Under the pieces are notes generated by a model. It had not been told where the DNA came from. It made no database searches and saw nothing but the letters and a program-made list of their open reading frames with translations. 64,000 nt of DNA, from the NCBI GenBank assembly GCA_963922205.1, contig CAWUHX010000010.1:2294001-2358000 (forward strand). The letters run 5' to 3'. Positions within the stretch are counted from its first letter, which is position 1. Each line of letters opens with the position of its first letter. The position numbers and the translations under genes are program-made. Positions 9,269 through 19,658 of the stretch are shown here, piece by piece. This stretch comes from Romanomermis culicivorax. Lineage: Eukaryota; Nematoda; Enoplea; Mermithida; Mermithidae.

Positions 9269-11638
9269 ATGAGTGAACACTTACAAATTACGTTTGTACA
9301 GTTGTTTTTGATAATAAAATTGACCTTGGTAGCATCACTGTTTCTAGGGGTGAGTTTGTCAGCACCGGCGGCTCAGTATCAATTTTGCGGTCCCTCAAGA
9401 AGCGGACACCCACTTGAGTTACCCCAGCGTGTAGAGTGTAAACCACCGCAATCTTCATGGAGCCCGCGGCGCATGAATGTTACGGTGTATGTCCCTAGCT
9501 CAGACCCGATTACAACCACAGCATGGAAATGCACATTGCGCTCCCGCAAAGTCTGCACCAACACTGGTTTCTTCGGCTCTAGGGGCATCACTGCAGACGT
9601 CATCACCACTCAGCACTTAGCGCCTGCGGCATGCACGCTAGCACATCGCACTAAGATGTTTGGTTCACAAAAACTTGTCGGCATTCGCCCTGGCTTTTAT
9701 AGCACAAACCAAACATTGGAAGTGATGTACGAATGGTGTTGCAGCGACGTCTGCAAGACAGTGACTAACCTCTTCATCGAGGAGGGACAAGTCGCTTCGT
9801 GGAACGGCACTACAGCCCTAAGCACCTTAGGCGATGTAGGTGGATGCAGTCCCACTGCAGGCCAGTGCACTACTCTAGACGGGGTCATTGTCTGGCCTGC
9901 ACAAAACTTCACGGCGCGGTGTCATTATAACCCCAAGGGAAATTATACTGCGTCCATGTCAGGGAACCACGTCATCATCGATGATCTACAGGTTGCCCTC
10001 AAGATCCCGGGAAACTCCCGCGTCTTCCAACTGTGCCCAGAACTACGTTCCACCACAGTCGGGACGGATCAGGGTCTTCTCCTTCGCATCCACGGGAGAT
10101 ACAATTTGACCCAAAACTTGTTCAGAATGGCAAAGGACACCCGTCCCAATCCTGTCAATGCCAAACTGAACTATCTGGCTCAGCAGATCAAGGAGTCAGA
10201 AATTAACGGTTTCCGGTTCACGTGGCTTGAGCTCTGCTCTCACGCTCAACGCTATCTTGATCTGACTTGGCAGTTGCTTCGCTTCGACCCTACCTTGGGT
10301 GCCCGGGCATTCCTCCAGAGGAATGACCTGACAGCGGAATTCACAGGCGATGCGCTGACAATATGGCCGTGTCAGAAGGTCAACGCCACCTACGTTTACC
10401 ACTCGTACCGGGTGGGGAACGTTTGCTACAAGTACTTACCTGTACAGGTTGGCGGCACTATCTATTTTGCCACCCCCGGTGGTCCGGATCTCATTAAATC
10501 TAGCCCAATTGTGCCGTGTCATCACCACTTTACAGGGATTTTCCGAAATCGCTCGGGCTGGTTTACTGAGTCTGGCGCGGTCCATGTGAGCCACATCCCA
10601 CTGGAACTCTTCTGGAAGCAGCGTTTCAACATCACTCACTTTGAGGCACCGGCGCTCTTCCATGACCAGTTGGCGATGACCCCTTCAAACTTTGCCTTCT
10701 TTAAACAGTACGTTTACAAGACTGAGCAAATTGAAGCGGTACTCAACGGGCTGGTAAACTTTACCGCTGGTCTATCCCTGCAACCAGACGCTATTTACCA
10801 GGCCTTTGCAGGGGTAGGAACCGACATCAAGACCTCTCTGGAAGGTGTCGGTTTGGCAGCAAACCATGTTATTACGGGTCAACAACACACCCTCGCCCAG
10901 GGCTTGCATGCTGTCCTGAGCGGGCCGGTCCAGTTGATCTTTAACATCCTAATTACCCTGACGGTGCTGATCGGTGGCGGATACCTTGCCTATCTTGGTG
11001 TATCTTATTATCTCAGCTACCATCTGCGGAGCAAACAGGTCAGGTTCGTTAGCCGGTTCTCCCCGTTGGGTCTTTACCGCAAAGTCCAACACTGGATCGG
11101 TTTTCACTACGTGCAAAACGATGTGCCCTCCCAGCTTGACCGAATCACACCATGTTTCGTCGTGCTGCTGGATACCAAGGAAACTCCTGCTTTCCTCGAC
11201 ACGGGTTGCCCCCGCACTATCATTAGCCAACGTCTTCATAAGGCCTTGGCTAAAGAAAGTCCGAAGGCGGTCATGGCGTTCCAGCAACATCACAACTTTA
11301 ACCCATTGATGAGCATCAATGGTAAAGCCGTTCATACCATCCTTTCGGGACCATATGAAATCATGTTGCCCGGAAACCGCCAGCCGAACACACGGATCGA
11401 TATACATCTCCATGTGTGCAAGACTACGTCTCCCTTCTGGGCACCTGTTGACCTCATACTCGGACTGGACTTCTTAGAACAGTTCAAGAACATTATGTTT
11501 GACTACCAACGTAATGTTTGTCGGCTGGACGCGGTAGAATTACCCCTCCTGCTGACCACGCCGGAGATTGACCAGATCGACCCCTGGTGGGAGAACACCC
11601 GTGCTCTCTCGCGAAACTCACACAGGTCGGGATCATGA
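9269..11638 (+). CDS. Envelope-like glycoprotein with fused retropepsin, copy 1
   Basis: A 789-residue ORF from an ATG 29 bases after the gag stop. Residues 6-33 are a strongly hydrophobic signal peptide ending near SLSAPA. The ectodomain (about 34-550) is cysteine-rich with ten N-glycosylation sequons. Residues about 554-586 form one transmembrane segment with an [10 protein letters not shown] core. The inner tail (about 590-789) is a retropepsin-like aspartic protease: DTG at 644-646 and ILGLDF at about 730. So this is a type I membrane protein with a cytosolic protease. It sits between gag and pol, whereas Metaviridae normally place env after pol. The glycoprotein family is not certain; a mononegavirus (chuvirus-like) origin is one possibility. 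The frame is continuous with upstream gag frame 2, so a spliced mRNA or a fusion could express it. It ends at TGA 11636-11638. Confidence 0.72.
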   Translation: MSEHLQITFVQLFLIIKLTLVASLFLGVSLSAPAAQYQFCGPSRSGHPLELPQRVECKPPQSSWSPRRMNVTVYVPSSDPITTTAWKCTLRSRKVCTNTGFFGSRGITADVITTQHLAPAACTLAHRTKMFGSQKLVGIRPGFYSTNQTLEVMYEWCCSDVCKTVTNLFIEEGQVASWNGTTALSTLGDVGGCSPTAGQCTTLDGVIVWPAQNFTARCHYNPKGNYTASMSGNHVIIDDLQVALKIPGNSRVFQLCPELRSTTVGTDQGLLLRIHGRYNLTQNLFRMAKDTRPNPVNAKLNYLAQQIKESEINGFRFTWLELCSHAQRYLDLTWQLLRFDPTLGARAFLQRNDLTAEFTGDALTIWPCQKVNATYVYHSYRVGNVCYKYLPVQVGGTIYFATPGGPDLIKSSPIVPCHHHFTGIFRNRSGWFTESGAVHVSHIPLELFWKQRFNITHFEAPALFHDQLAMTPSNFAFFKQYVYKTEQIEAVLNGLVNFTAGLSLQPDAIYQAFAGVGTDIKTSLEGVGLAANHVITGQQHTLAQGLHAVLSGPVQLIFNILITLTVLIGGGYLAYLGVSYYLSYHLRSKQVRFVSRFSPLGLYRKVQHWIGFHYVQNDVPSQLDRITPCFVVLLDTKETPAFLDTGCPRTIISQRLHKALAKESPKAVMAFQQHHNFNPLMSINGKAVHTILSGPYEIMLPGNRQPNTRIDIHLHVCKTTSPFWAPVDLILGLDFLEQFKNIMFDYQRNVCRLDAVELPLLLTTPEIDQIDPWWENTRALSRNSHRSGS

Positions 11639-11737
11639 TCGCGGTCCAGGGCTTCGTCCATCTCTCGGCCACACTCACGGGCCTCCTCAGTTGCCTCATC
11701 ACGTGGGTCAACCAGGGGATCCCGGGCCTCTTCTAGA
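11635..11737 (+). CDS. Small hydrophobic ORF overlapping the env stop, copy 1
   Basis: ATG at 11635 overlaps the TGA of the preceding ORF as ATGA, the geometry used for coupled termination-reinitiation. The 33-codon product is mostly hydrophobic (HLSATLTGLLSCLITWV core) and could span a membrane. The stretch is also open in frames 2 and 3, so it may be chance. Confidence 0.25.
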
Positions 11738-14572
11738 CGGGCAAGTCGTCATCTGTCGACCTTGCACGGGTCAGGTTGCCCTCGACCTCCGCCTGGAACC
11801 TCTCCAGTCACGCTAGAGAAAGGCCGATACCGTGAGCCAAGTGATTCAGATGCTCCGGCATCACCCGTGCCAAACGTGCCACCGCTATCGGACACCGAGA
11901 TTGAATCACTAGGAGCTACTCAGAGCCCAAGGGACCACTCAGACCACGTGCTCACGGTACAGGATGAGTCCACCCTTCTAAACGACCCGGAACCCTCCGT
12001 CGGATACGCTCTAGTAGGTCTACTACGTCGTACGGGACTGCCGATTCCAAAGCGGTCCGGTAAGACCAAACACACCAGTGGTGCCACCACACCTGATTCC
12101 GGTCATGTGGTTTCTGCTTTTTACCCAAATGATATTCGGACACCCCATATCAAAGTTCTCCTCAACAACTGGGTAGAAGCAAAGGCACTGGTCGACACAG
12201 GAGCTGTTTTCTCACTCCTGGACCACAAGTTAGCGGCCCAGCTGCCCAACTTGTCACTTTCACCAACCAGGGCTCGTCCTATCGCAGCCAATGGGTCCCC
12301 GATCCCACTGCTAGGAGCAGCCTACATCACGGTCACAGTGGCTGATGTCTCTGAATGGATTCAGGTCCAAATACAGGAGAACTGTTCAGCTGAACTGGTT
12401 CTTGGAACAAACTTCCTCGGCCGGTTCAATTGTGTCAGCTTGAACTGGGAGAAATCCTTCCTCCAGTTCAAAGAAAGTAGAATCCCCTGTGACGGTCTCA
12501 TCCACAGCCCACCTTCTGCCCGCGGCGCCTTGCCCCTGAAGGACTTGGTAATTCTGGAGCCTCGCTCCCTGACACGATTCACTGTACCTGTTCCACCAAT
12601 CTATATGAACGTACCTGAAGTGGCCTTCTTTCCGAAGCACCTCACCGGATCTCAAAGACACGTATATTTTGCTGGGAGCGTGAGTAGCGTGACCAACGGT
12701 TACATACCACTTCAAGTAGTTAACCCCAATACTCATTCCGTGGTTCTCTACCCGCACATGACCATCGGTCATGTGCAAATGCATAGTGAGCCCTCACGGG
12801 AATCACCCGTCGACTCAGACACCGTCCTCGATCGTCAGTGGGTCGAGGCCAATGCTGTAATCTCACCGGACATCTCCCCTCGGGACCGGGCAGCCTTACT
12901 CGATCTGCTGGTTGCATACACCGACCTTTATGCTCTTGATGAAAAGGACACAGGTTCCACTGATCTCGTCCAGCACGAAATCAGCATGGGCGATGCCCAC
13001 CCAGTCCGCCGTTTCCCTTACCGGTCCTCACCTAAGGAAAAGGATCTCATCATGCAGGAGGTCAAGGTGCTCCAGGAGAAAGGTATTATTCGGCCGAGCA
13101 CGTCTCCATGGGCTACTAATACTGTCCTGGTGCGTAAGAAAAACGGTTCTCACCGTATGTGTGTTGATTTTCGGGGTCTTAACGAGGTCACGAAAAAGGA
13201 TGTCTACCCTCTCCCACGGATAGATGACATTCTCGACACACTCAAGGGTATGAAATACTTCACTACCCTTGACCAAGCTAACGCTTATTGGTCAATCCCG
13301 ATTGCCGAAGCGGATAAGGAAAAGACGGCATTTAATACGCCTATTGGACTTTACAAATTCAATTATTTGCCTTTCGGTTTATGCAACGCGCCAGGGACAT
13401 TTCAACGCCTTATGGACCTCCTCCTTACTGGAATCCAATGGCGCACGGTTCTGACCTATCTCGACGACATTTTGGTGTTCCGGAACTCTCACACCCAAAT
13501 GCTTGAGCGCCTGGCAGATGTGTTCGCCCGTCTTCGCCGGGGTGGAATGAAGCTCAGACTGAGCAAGTGCAAATTCTCGCACTCAGAGGTAGAGTACCTA
13601 GGCTATCGCATCTCACAGAGCGGCCTAGAACCTGACCAAGCCAAGCTGGCCGCCGTCCAAAACCTACCCATTCCACAAAACGCCAAAGACATCAAGTCCT
13701 TCCTAGGCCTCGTGTCTTACTACAGGCGTTTCATCCCTGGTTGTGCCCGGCTCAGCGAGCCACTCACCAAGCTCTTACGGAAGGAAACTACTTTCCAGTG
13801 GTCAAAACCTCAGCAGGAGGCGTTCGATGAACTCCGCCGCCTGCTGACCAACCCTCCTATCCTGCGCCATCCGGACTTTTCGAAATCCTTTATCCTTCAA
13901 ACTGATGCAAGTATTTCGGGGATAGGAGCGGTTCTAAGCCAGTTAGATGAACATGGATACGACCATCCTGTCGCGTATGCCAGCCGAGGGTTAACAGCGG
14001 CCGAGAAAAACTACTCCATTACAGAACTGGAGACTCTCACTGTTGTCCATTTCATCAAGCACTTTCGACCATACCTCTTCCAGCACGAGGTGGTCGTCCA
14101 GACTGACCATACCGCGGTCAAAGCAGTGTTGGAGAAGCCTAACCCCTCTGCTCGGATCGCTCGGTGGGGACTCGCGCTCGCCGAATTCAAACTGACAATT
14201 TGGCTGCGAAAAGGTCAGTCTAATGGTAATGCTGATGCATTATCACGCCTGCCGGATCCTAACTCCCTCACCGGTCAGAGTATTGATGATACTCCCCTCT
14301 ACAGACCTGAGGGGCATGTTATGATGATCACCGATGGTGCGCAGCACCTGGCGCGATCAAGAACCTTGACCGATGGTGTGCAGCACCTGGCGCGTTCAAG
14401 TAATTCAGCACCGGTCACTGTTGGCGCGGAGCGCCCGGTACGATCAGAGTCCTATGCCGAGATATCGGTTGGTGTGCAGCACCCCGACCTTTTCGCTGCT
14501 CAGCTGAAGGATCCGGAGTTAGCCGACATCATTCGCTCCCTTAAGCCTCTGGGCGACCAGAATGATGTGTGA
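11639..14572 (+). CDS. pol: Pol: protease, reverse transcriptase, RNase H (copy 1)
   Basis: Open in the gag/env frame directly after the TGA at 11636. The first 60 codons are Ser/Arg-rich. A retropepsin follows (DTGA at 12194-12205, VLGTNF near 12397). The RT has the VDFRGLNEV motif near 13164 and YLDD at 13457-13468, the catalytic aspartates. The RNase H has ILQTDAS near 13891. A 3-unit repeat (DGVQHLARS-like) lies before the end. The first in-frame ATG is downstream of the protease, so this protein has no start codon of its own and must come from stop readthrough, splicing or reinitiation. The order PR-RT-RH-IN is that of Ty3/gypsy. It is the second protease domain of the element. Confidence 0.88.
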   Translation, partial: SRSRASSISRPHSRASSVASSRGSTRGSRASSRRASRHLSTLHGSGCPRPPPGTSPVTLEKGRYREPSDSDAPASPVPNVPPLSDTEIESLGATQSPRDHSDHVLTVQDESTLLNDPEPSVGYALVGLLRRTGLPIPKRSGKTKHTSGATTPDSGHVVSAFYPNDIRTPHIKVLLNNWVEAKALVDTGAVFSLLDHKLAAQLPNLSLSPTRARPIAANGSPIPLLGAAYITVTVADVSEWIQVQIQENCSAELVLGTNFLGRFNCVSLNWEKSFLQFKESRIPCDGLIHSPPSARGALPLKDLVILEPRSLTRFTVPVPPIYMNVPEVAFFPKHLTGSQRHVYFAGSVSSVTNGYIPLQVVNPNTHSVVLYPHMTIGHVQMHSEPSRESPVDSDTVLDRQWVEANAVISPDISPRDRAALLDLLVAYTDLYALDEKDTGSTDLVQHEISMGDAHPVRRFPYRSSPKEKDLIMQEVKVLQEKGIIRPSTSPWATNTVLVRKKNGSHRMCVDFRGLNEVTKKDVYPLPRIDDILDTLKGMKYFTTLDQANAYWSIPIAEADKEKTAFNTPIGLYKFNYLPFGLCNAPGTFQRLMDLLLTGIQWRTVLTYLDDILVFRNSHTQMLERLADVFARLRRGGMKLRLSKCKFSHSEVEYLGYRISQSGLEPDQAKLAAVQNLPIPQNAKDIKSFLGLVSYYRRFIPGCARLSEPLTKLLRKETTFQWSKPQQEAFDELRRLLTNPPILRHPDFSKSFILQTDASISGIGAVLSQLDEHGYDHPVAYASRGLTAAEKNYSITELETLTVVHFIKHFRPYLFQHEVVVQTDHTAVKAVLEKPNPSARIARWGLALAEFKLTIWLRKGQSNGNADALSRLPDPNSLTGQSIDDTPLYRPEGHVMMITDGAQHLARSRTLTDGVQHLARSSNSAPVTVGAERPVRSESYAEISVGVQHPDLFAAQLKDPELADIIRSLKPLGDQNDV

Positions 14573-15838
14573 GGCTACCATCTGTTGGATAACGTTCTTC
14601 AGAAATGGACAGGCGAGTTCAATACGATTGTCATACCCAGATCCATGGTTACTATCATTATCCGGGCTCATCATGATGACATCTTAGCTGGACACTTTGG
14701 TGCTAAACGTACTGCGTGGCTCATTGCTCGCAGATACCACTGGCCTTCCCTCAGTCGGGATGTCAAGTCCTTCTGTCAGCGGTGTGATCTTTGCCAACGG
14801 AATAAGCCCGCTCGACAGAAAACCACTGCGACCCTGAAACCTATCACCATCACGGGACCGTTTCATCGGGTAGGTGTCGACTGTATGGGACCAATGACCA
14901 CTAGCGAAGCTGGCAACCGTTTCATCGTAGTCTTCATCGACTACTTTACGAAATGGGTCGAGGCTTTTGCTACTCCGGACATCACTGCGCACACCATAGC
15001 CCGGCTGTTTGTAACGCAAATTGTCTGCCGGCACGGGGCACTGCAGATTCTTCAGTCAGATCGTGGCACTGATTTCACATCAAAACTGATGACTGAGATC
15101 ACTGCGATCTGCGCAACGAAGAAGATCCACTCTACCGCCTATCACCCGATGACCAACGGCGAGGTGGAAAGAGCTAATCAGACGCTAGCCACACGGCTAC
15201 GTATGTATGTTCATCAAGGACATACCGATTGGGATAAACACCTACCATACGCTGTGTTTGCCGTCAATATCAGCATGAATGAGTCAACAGGGTACTCGCC
15301 CTTTGAACTCATGTACGGTCGCACACCCATGCTCCCTGTTGATGCCGCGCTCTCATTCAACCCTCCGGCCCATATCATTAATGTTTCCTCATATGATATG
15401 GAGGTCAAACATCATTTCACGAATGCGTTAACCTTAATCCAGAGTCGGATTGAGAAAGCACAGGAGGCCTACGCACGGTCGTACGACCGGAAGGCACATG
15501 ATGTCTCGTACAAAGTAGGGGATCAGGTGCTCAAACTGCACACCTCCAGCAAACGTGGACTCACTCCTAAATTGCTGCCCATCTACGATGGGCCCTACCT
15601 TGTAACAAGTGTGGCATATCCCAATGTCACACTTCGTTTCGAGATGGATCAGGAAGACACTGTACATGTCAACCAGCTTCGACTTTACGTGTCCCCTGAA
15701 CAACCGAGTGAAGCAGAGGATACACCTCCCACTTCACAGGCAACGGATTCGGCACCCTTATTGTACCCATCAATAAGCCGGGACTTTACACCGAATCTGA
15801 TTGACCCACATCTTGATGCAGAGGTCCCCGACCCTTAA
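14573..15838 (+). CDS. pol: Integrase segment of Pol, copy 1
   Basis: In the same frame as RT, separated only by TGA 14570-14572. It starts with the usual pre-zinc-finger LDNVLQKW segment. An HHCC zinc-binding domain follows (H-H near 14670-14695, CX2C at 14774-14785), then a catalytic core with Asp at 14879, Asp at 15059 and Glu at 15167, a D,D35E spacing. The C-terminal part has KVGDQVL and YDGPYLV, the GPY/F module of gypsy integrases. It ends in TAA. A start at ATG 14644, just before the zinc finger, is possible but would cut the N-terminus. Confidence 0.88.
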   Translation, partial: GYHLLDNVLQKWTGEFNTIVIPRSMVTIIIRAHHDDILAGHFGAKRTAWLIARRYHWPSLSRDVKSFCQRCDLCQRNKPARQKTTATLKPITITGPFHRVGVDCMGPMTTSEAGNRFIVVFIDYFTKWVEAFATPDITAHTIARLFVTQIVCRHGALQILQSDRGTDFTSKLMTEITAICATKKIHSTAYHPMTNGEVERANQTLATRLRMYVHQGHTDWDKHLPYAVFAVNISMNESTGYSPFELMYGRTPMLPVDAALSFNPPAHIINVSSYDMEVKHHFTNALTLIQSRIEKAQEAYARSYDRKAHDVSYKVGDQVLKLHTSSKRGLTPKLLPIYDGPYLVTSVAYPNVTLRFEMDQEDTVHVNQLRLYVSPEQPSEAEDTPPTSQATDSAPLLYPSISRDFTPNLIDPHLDAEVPDP

Positions 15839-16359
15839 CTCAAGATGCATTCTCTCCAATGTCCCCGCTTACGGACGAGGACGTCCTTTTTTCGAAGGAC
15901 CGCCGTGCCCCTCACGAAGTATCCACTCTTGTCCATGCTGGATCTTAGTGGATAGGAGAGAACGTTCAGCAACCAAAGCGTCACGCCTCAGGCGCATCCT
16001 CACGCGATAGCCTACACCTCACTGGGTGCATCCTCTGCGATAACCTGAAAATCTGTACCTCGCTGGGCGCATCCTCTGCGATAGCCTACATCTTGCCCTG
16101 AAAAATTTTTTCTTTTCTGTGTTCTAGACTTTCGCACAGGATATTCAATGTCTGCAACTTCACGCATCAACAACCTCCGGTTACCACACCGCCGAACGAA
16201 TTACGATCAAAGAAGGCGCCATCCGCCGACAACCCAACGGACCTATTCGACCACTTCCGCCGTCACACCTTGGAATGACCTACGACCACGGACACGCCGT
16301 ACAAAGCCTCACTACTAACCACTGCAAGGACGAGGACGCCCTTTTTCGAAGGACCGCCG
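15839..16359 (+). other. 3' noncoding region before LTR 2
   Basis: Contains a 35-base segment (15873-15907) repeated with small changes at 16328-16361, ending at the LTR boundary. The first copy holds the palindrome GTCCTT/AAGGAC. Three copies of GCGCATCCTCTGCGATAGCC-like units lie at about 15990-16093. I find no clean polypurine tract directly upstream of the LTR; GAGGACG and CGAAGGA are the most purine-rich pieces. Confidence 0.6.
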
Positions 16360-17788
16360 TGTCATGTGCCGCTCAATTCTCCAACATCAGGTGATTCCGA
16401 TCATGCCGACATTTTGTTATTTTTCATGTTTCGTTTATTACTCGATCATGCTTTTGTTTATTTCATTTTTACACATGCATTTTACGTTCGTTCTTATATT
16501 TTTCATGCATTTCTATGTTTCGTTTTGTTGTATTTTTATTTCTTTACAAACGCGGGCTACAGTAGGCCCTTTAGCTAAAAACTTCCGCCAGTCGTGCTCC
16601 ACGAGCACATGGCTATTTTTGGTGCGTTCACGCACCTCTTATCATCAAAAATTAGCGTCGTTTTTGTTACGCAAAAACGACTAGCTAAGAAGTTTTAGCT
16701 AAAGACGTTCATATGCTTAGCATAGGCACTGCAGTCAGCCTCAGTGCTAAACGCATGTGAACGAAAAAATGTCTATGTGCTCATAGGCATCTTCTGCATC
16801 GCGTCTAGCTGCAGAAGTTAGCTTGAGCGCCAAGAAACTCCGCCCAAGCTGCAGCTGTAGCCAAACATGTCCTTAAAAGGACATGTTTCTTTAGTTTTTC
16901 GCTCATTCTTGGGTTCACCAAGCTTTCGTCCAGTTGTAACTCCGCGTCCGCCGCCTTTTCGTCAAATTTGCATATTTTATTATACACCTGTGCGTCCGCC
17001 GCCTTATTACCAATAAATTTGCATAAATTTACCCTTGTTCACTGCGTCCGCCGCTTACCATCTACAGTACCCGCTGCCCATCAGTGCCAGGTGTCCGACC
17101 GCCCCCGGTTCATGAAGAAAACGTTGGAGTATCGCCTCCCGCAGGCCGCCGCTCGCCGCTAGGACCTTTGAGGATCACATCCCCGCTCCCAGTGCCAGAA
17201 GACCGAAAGCATCCAGGGACTTGCCACCCGTTGCGTCGAATCGCTTGAGAAACAGGACTAGGTGAGTCTTCTCAGGGGATTATTGTTATTTGTGGGGTAT
17301 TTGTTGGGGAATCCTTCCTAAGTCGGTTTCCCAAGGTTTCCACAGATAAGTAGGGCCTCCACCTCTCAGGTTCGGGCTAAAAAGGGGCTGTCTGGTTCAT
17401 AATCGGGTCCCACAAATTAGGTCATTTTACGGGTGACCCTGTCCCCACTCTCACTGAGTAGGACTCGGGGATTGTCGCACCTAGCCTGGCAGCGTTGTCC
17501 ATTACCCTACAGCAAACCCCAAGGACAACACAAGAGAACCAGCTATAGACCTCTCTATAGCCACCATTCGCCAGGTTAGGCCCCAACGCCATTTAGAGAA
17601 GCCTGGGGAAAACACCAGTATCCATCAGGAGTCACAGCCTATTACTCACTGTAGTAGGATCAATCTGATATGGTTCACCATCAATGTGACGTCTAAAACA
17701 CGGTATCACCTGATGAGATACCCATACCTCCCCAGCTCTCCCAAATCCACATGTCATACACGTGACATGGATGGCGAAACATGTGACA
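16360..17788 (+). repeat. LTR 2 (middle), mosaic of LTR 3 and LTR 1
   Basis: Shared by both units. At diagnostic positions up to 16961 it carries the LTR 3 bases, and from 17037 onward it carries the LTR 1 bases. It also has private changes, for example A at 16832 and T at 17726. Its junctions join the 3' end of unit 1 to the primer-binding site of unit 2 with no extra bases. Confidence 0.93.
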
Positions 17789-17806
17789 TGGCGAGGCTGG
17801 AAAATC
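17789..17806 (+). promoter_or_regulatory. Primer-binding site, copy 2
   Basis: Identical to copy 1 and directly after LTR 2. Confidence 0.7.
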
Positions 17807-18949
17807 GACCTTAAGTCTGGCACTCGCCCTTAAGTGCAAAAACTTTACCCTTGGGTCAGAACTACCCCCAGGTCGGGTCAATTCCCATTTTAAGTCGGAC
17901 AAGCCCCCTTAAAATCGGGTACTAGCCATCCAATAAGTCCGAGACCCCCCCAAATTCGGGTTTACTGCCTAATGGGTCGGGAATGCCCCTTATTTCGGAT
18001 TACCGCTACTGTAGGTCGGCTACCTCCCCTCAAGTCGCGTGTTATTACTGTAAATCGGAAATTTTTCCCGTGCCACCGAGAGTTATTACTGTAGGTCGGG
18101 AATTTATCCCTTAACATCGAGTTTAATTACTGTAAGACGGGATTTGCCCTTACGAGTGATCTAAATGTGACCTACATGTGTATATAATTATCTCACGCGT
18201 GTGTATAACCCCCTATGAGTAATAAATTCCCCCTGAGTCGAGTTATTTATCCTCAGAGTCGAGCTATTTGTCCCAGAGTCGAGTTATATATCGAGTATTC
18301 TGTATTTCTCCTCTGATTAATTCTGTACATTCTGCATACTTAATCTGTGTTGTAAACTACCTTATCTGTCTCTTTCCCCTTATTCCCCCCCTTCTCTAAT
18401 CCTGGGCGGTATACTGTAGCCCTCCGGGTGGGTGCCATTACAGTACGCCTGTGCCCCTTCCCGTACTGTAACTACAGTATACCCATACGCGGGTACTGGT
18501 ATCACAGCGGTAGGGGTTTACAGCCTCTCTTGACCGTTGGTGGTCTGTGACCCTATGATACAGTACACCCTCCACGTATGATTCTGGACGTCATACGTGG
18601 CTGCGATCTGTTAAATGTGTACAGTATTTTTGTATGTCGGCGGAAACTGTCGGAATTGCTCACTTTTCCGGCCCCAAAATTTTCCATTTACTGTTTACAC
18701 ATTTAACACGCGTATGTCCAAATCTCATATTCCCGTTTTTGGTTATTTCTCCCCCTTTTCTTTTCTCGGTCATCCGAGCAGTGTCAAAAAAAAAAAAAAA
18801 AAAAAATTTTCTGTTTTGATGCCACCGCTCCAGTATGACACCCTTACGTAAGTTTCCCTCTCTTCCTCATTTCTACTTACTGTAAAGTCTGTTCTCTTCT
18901 CTTCTCGGGTTGTTGCATCTAGACCATAGACTTTACGGGTCGTGTTCTT

Positions 18950-19658
18950 TGACGTCAGCAACGACAAGGTTACGGGTTGTTGTTGTTGTGTGGTTCAGCC
19001 TCACGGATGCAACCACTGACGTCTGCAACAGCCGCTTCACTTGCTGTTGCTTTAAGGGGTGGGTAGCCCTCCGGGTCCTACTCCTGACGTCAGCAACCGA
19101 CATTACGTGTTGTTGTTTAAGTTAACACTCCTGCAGTAATGACTTCTGACGTCTGCAACAGCTGAAGCTAACGTTGTTGTAACAGGTTCGGCTGGTTCTC
19201 TGCACCCCATCTGTGACGTCAGCAATGGTGACGCACCGTGTCACTATTGGAAGATGTGAAGGTCTTACAGGTGCCACATCTGATGTCTGCAACAACTGCA
19301 TCTCATGTCATTGACTTAAGGTATCAGACCCTCGGTTCCACCTTTTGACGTCAGCAACGGCACCATCACGTGTTGCTGTATACCGATAGTTGGCTTCAGG
19401 GCCCTATTGCTGACGTCAGCAATGACAATGTATCATGTTCTCGCAGCAGGAATTGAGGTTACATGATCCTATTTCTGACGTCTGCAACGGTAACATTACG
19501 TGCTACTGCAGGGGTTTTGCTGGCCTTAGGCACTCACCCCTGGCGTCTGCAACTGCGACATGATACTTGAATACTCTTATCCCAGGCACCTGCAGTCAGC
19601 ACCAAGGTCATGTGTTGGTTCATACCCTTACCTTATGACGTCAGCACCAGGTTACTGT
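18950..19658 (+). repeat. Array of about 65-bp repeats, copy 2
   Basis: Same twelve cores as copy 1, shifted by 14732. One difference lies in the first unit after the core (CAACG in copy 1, CAAGG here). Confidence 0.75.

Noticed and set aside
10949-11413. 154-codon minus-strand ORF opposite the env protease (and 25681-26145)
   Set aside because: Lies wholly opposite a recognisable protease domain; a shadow.
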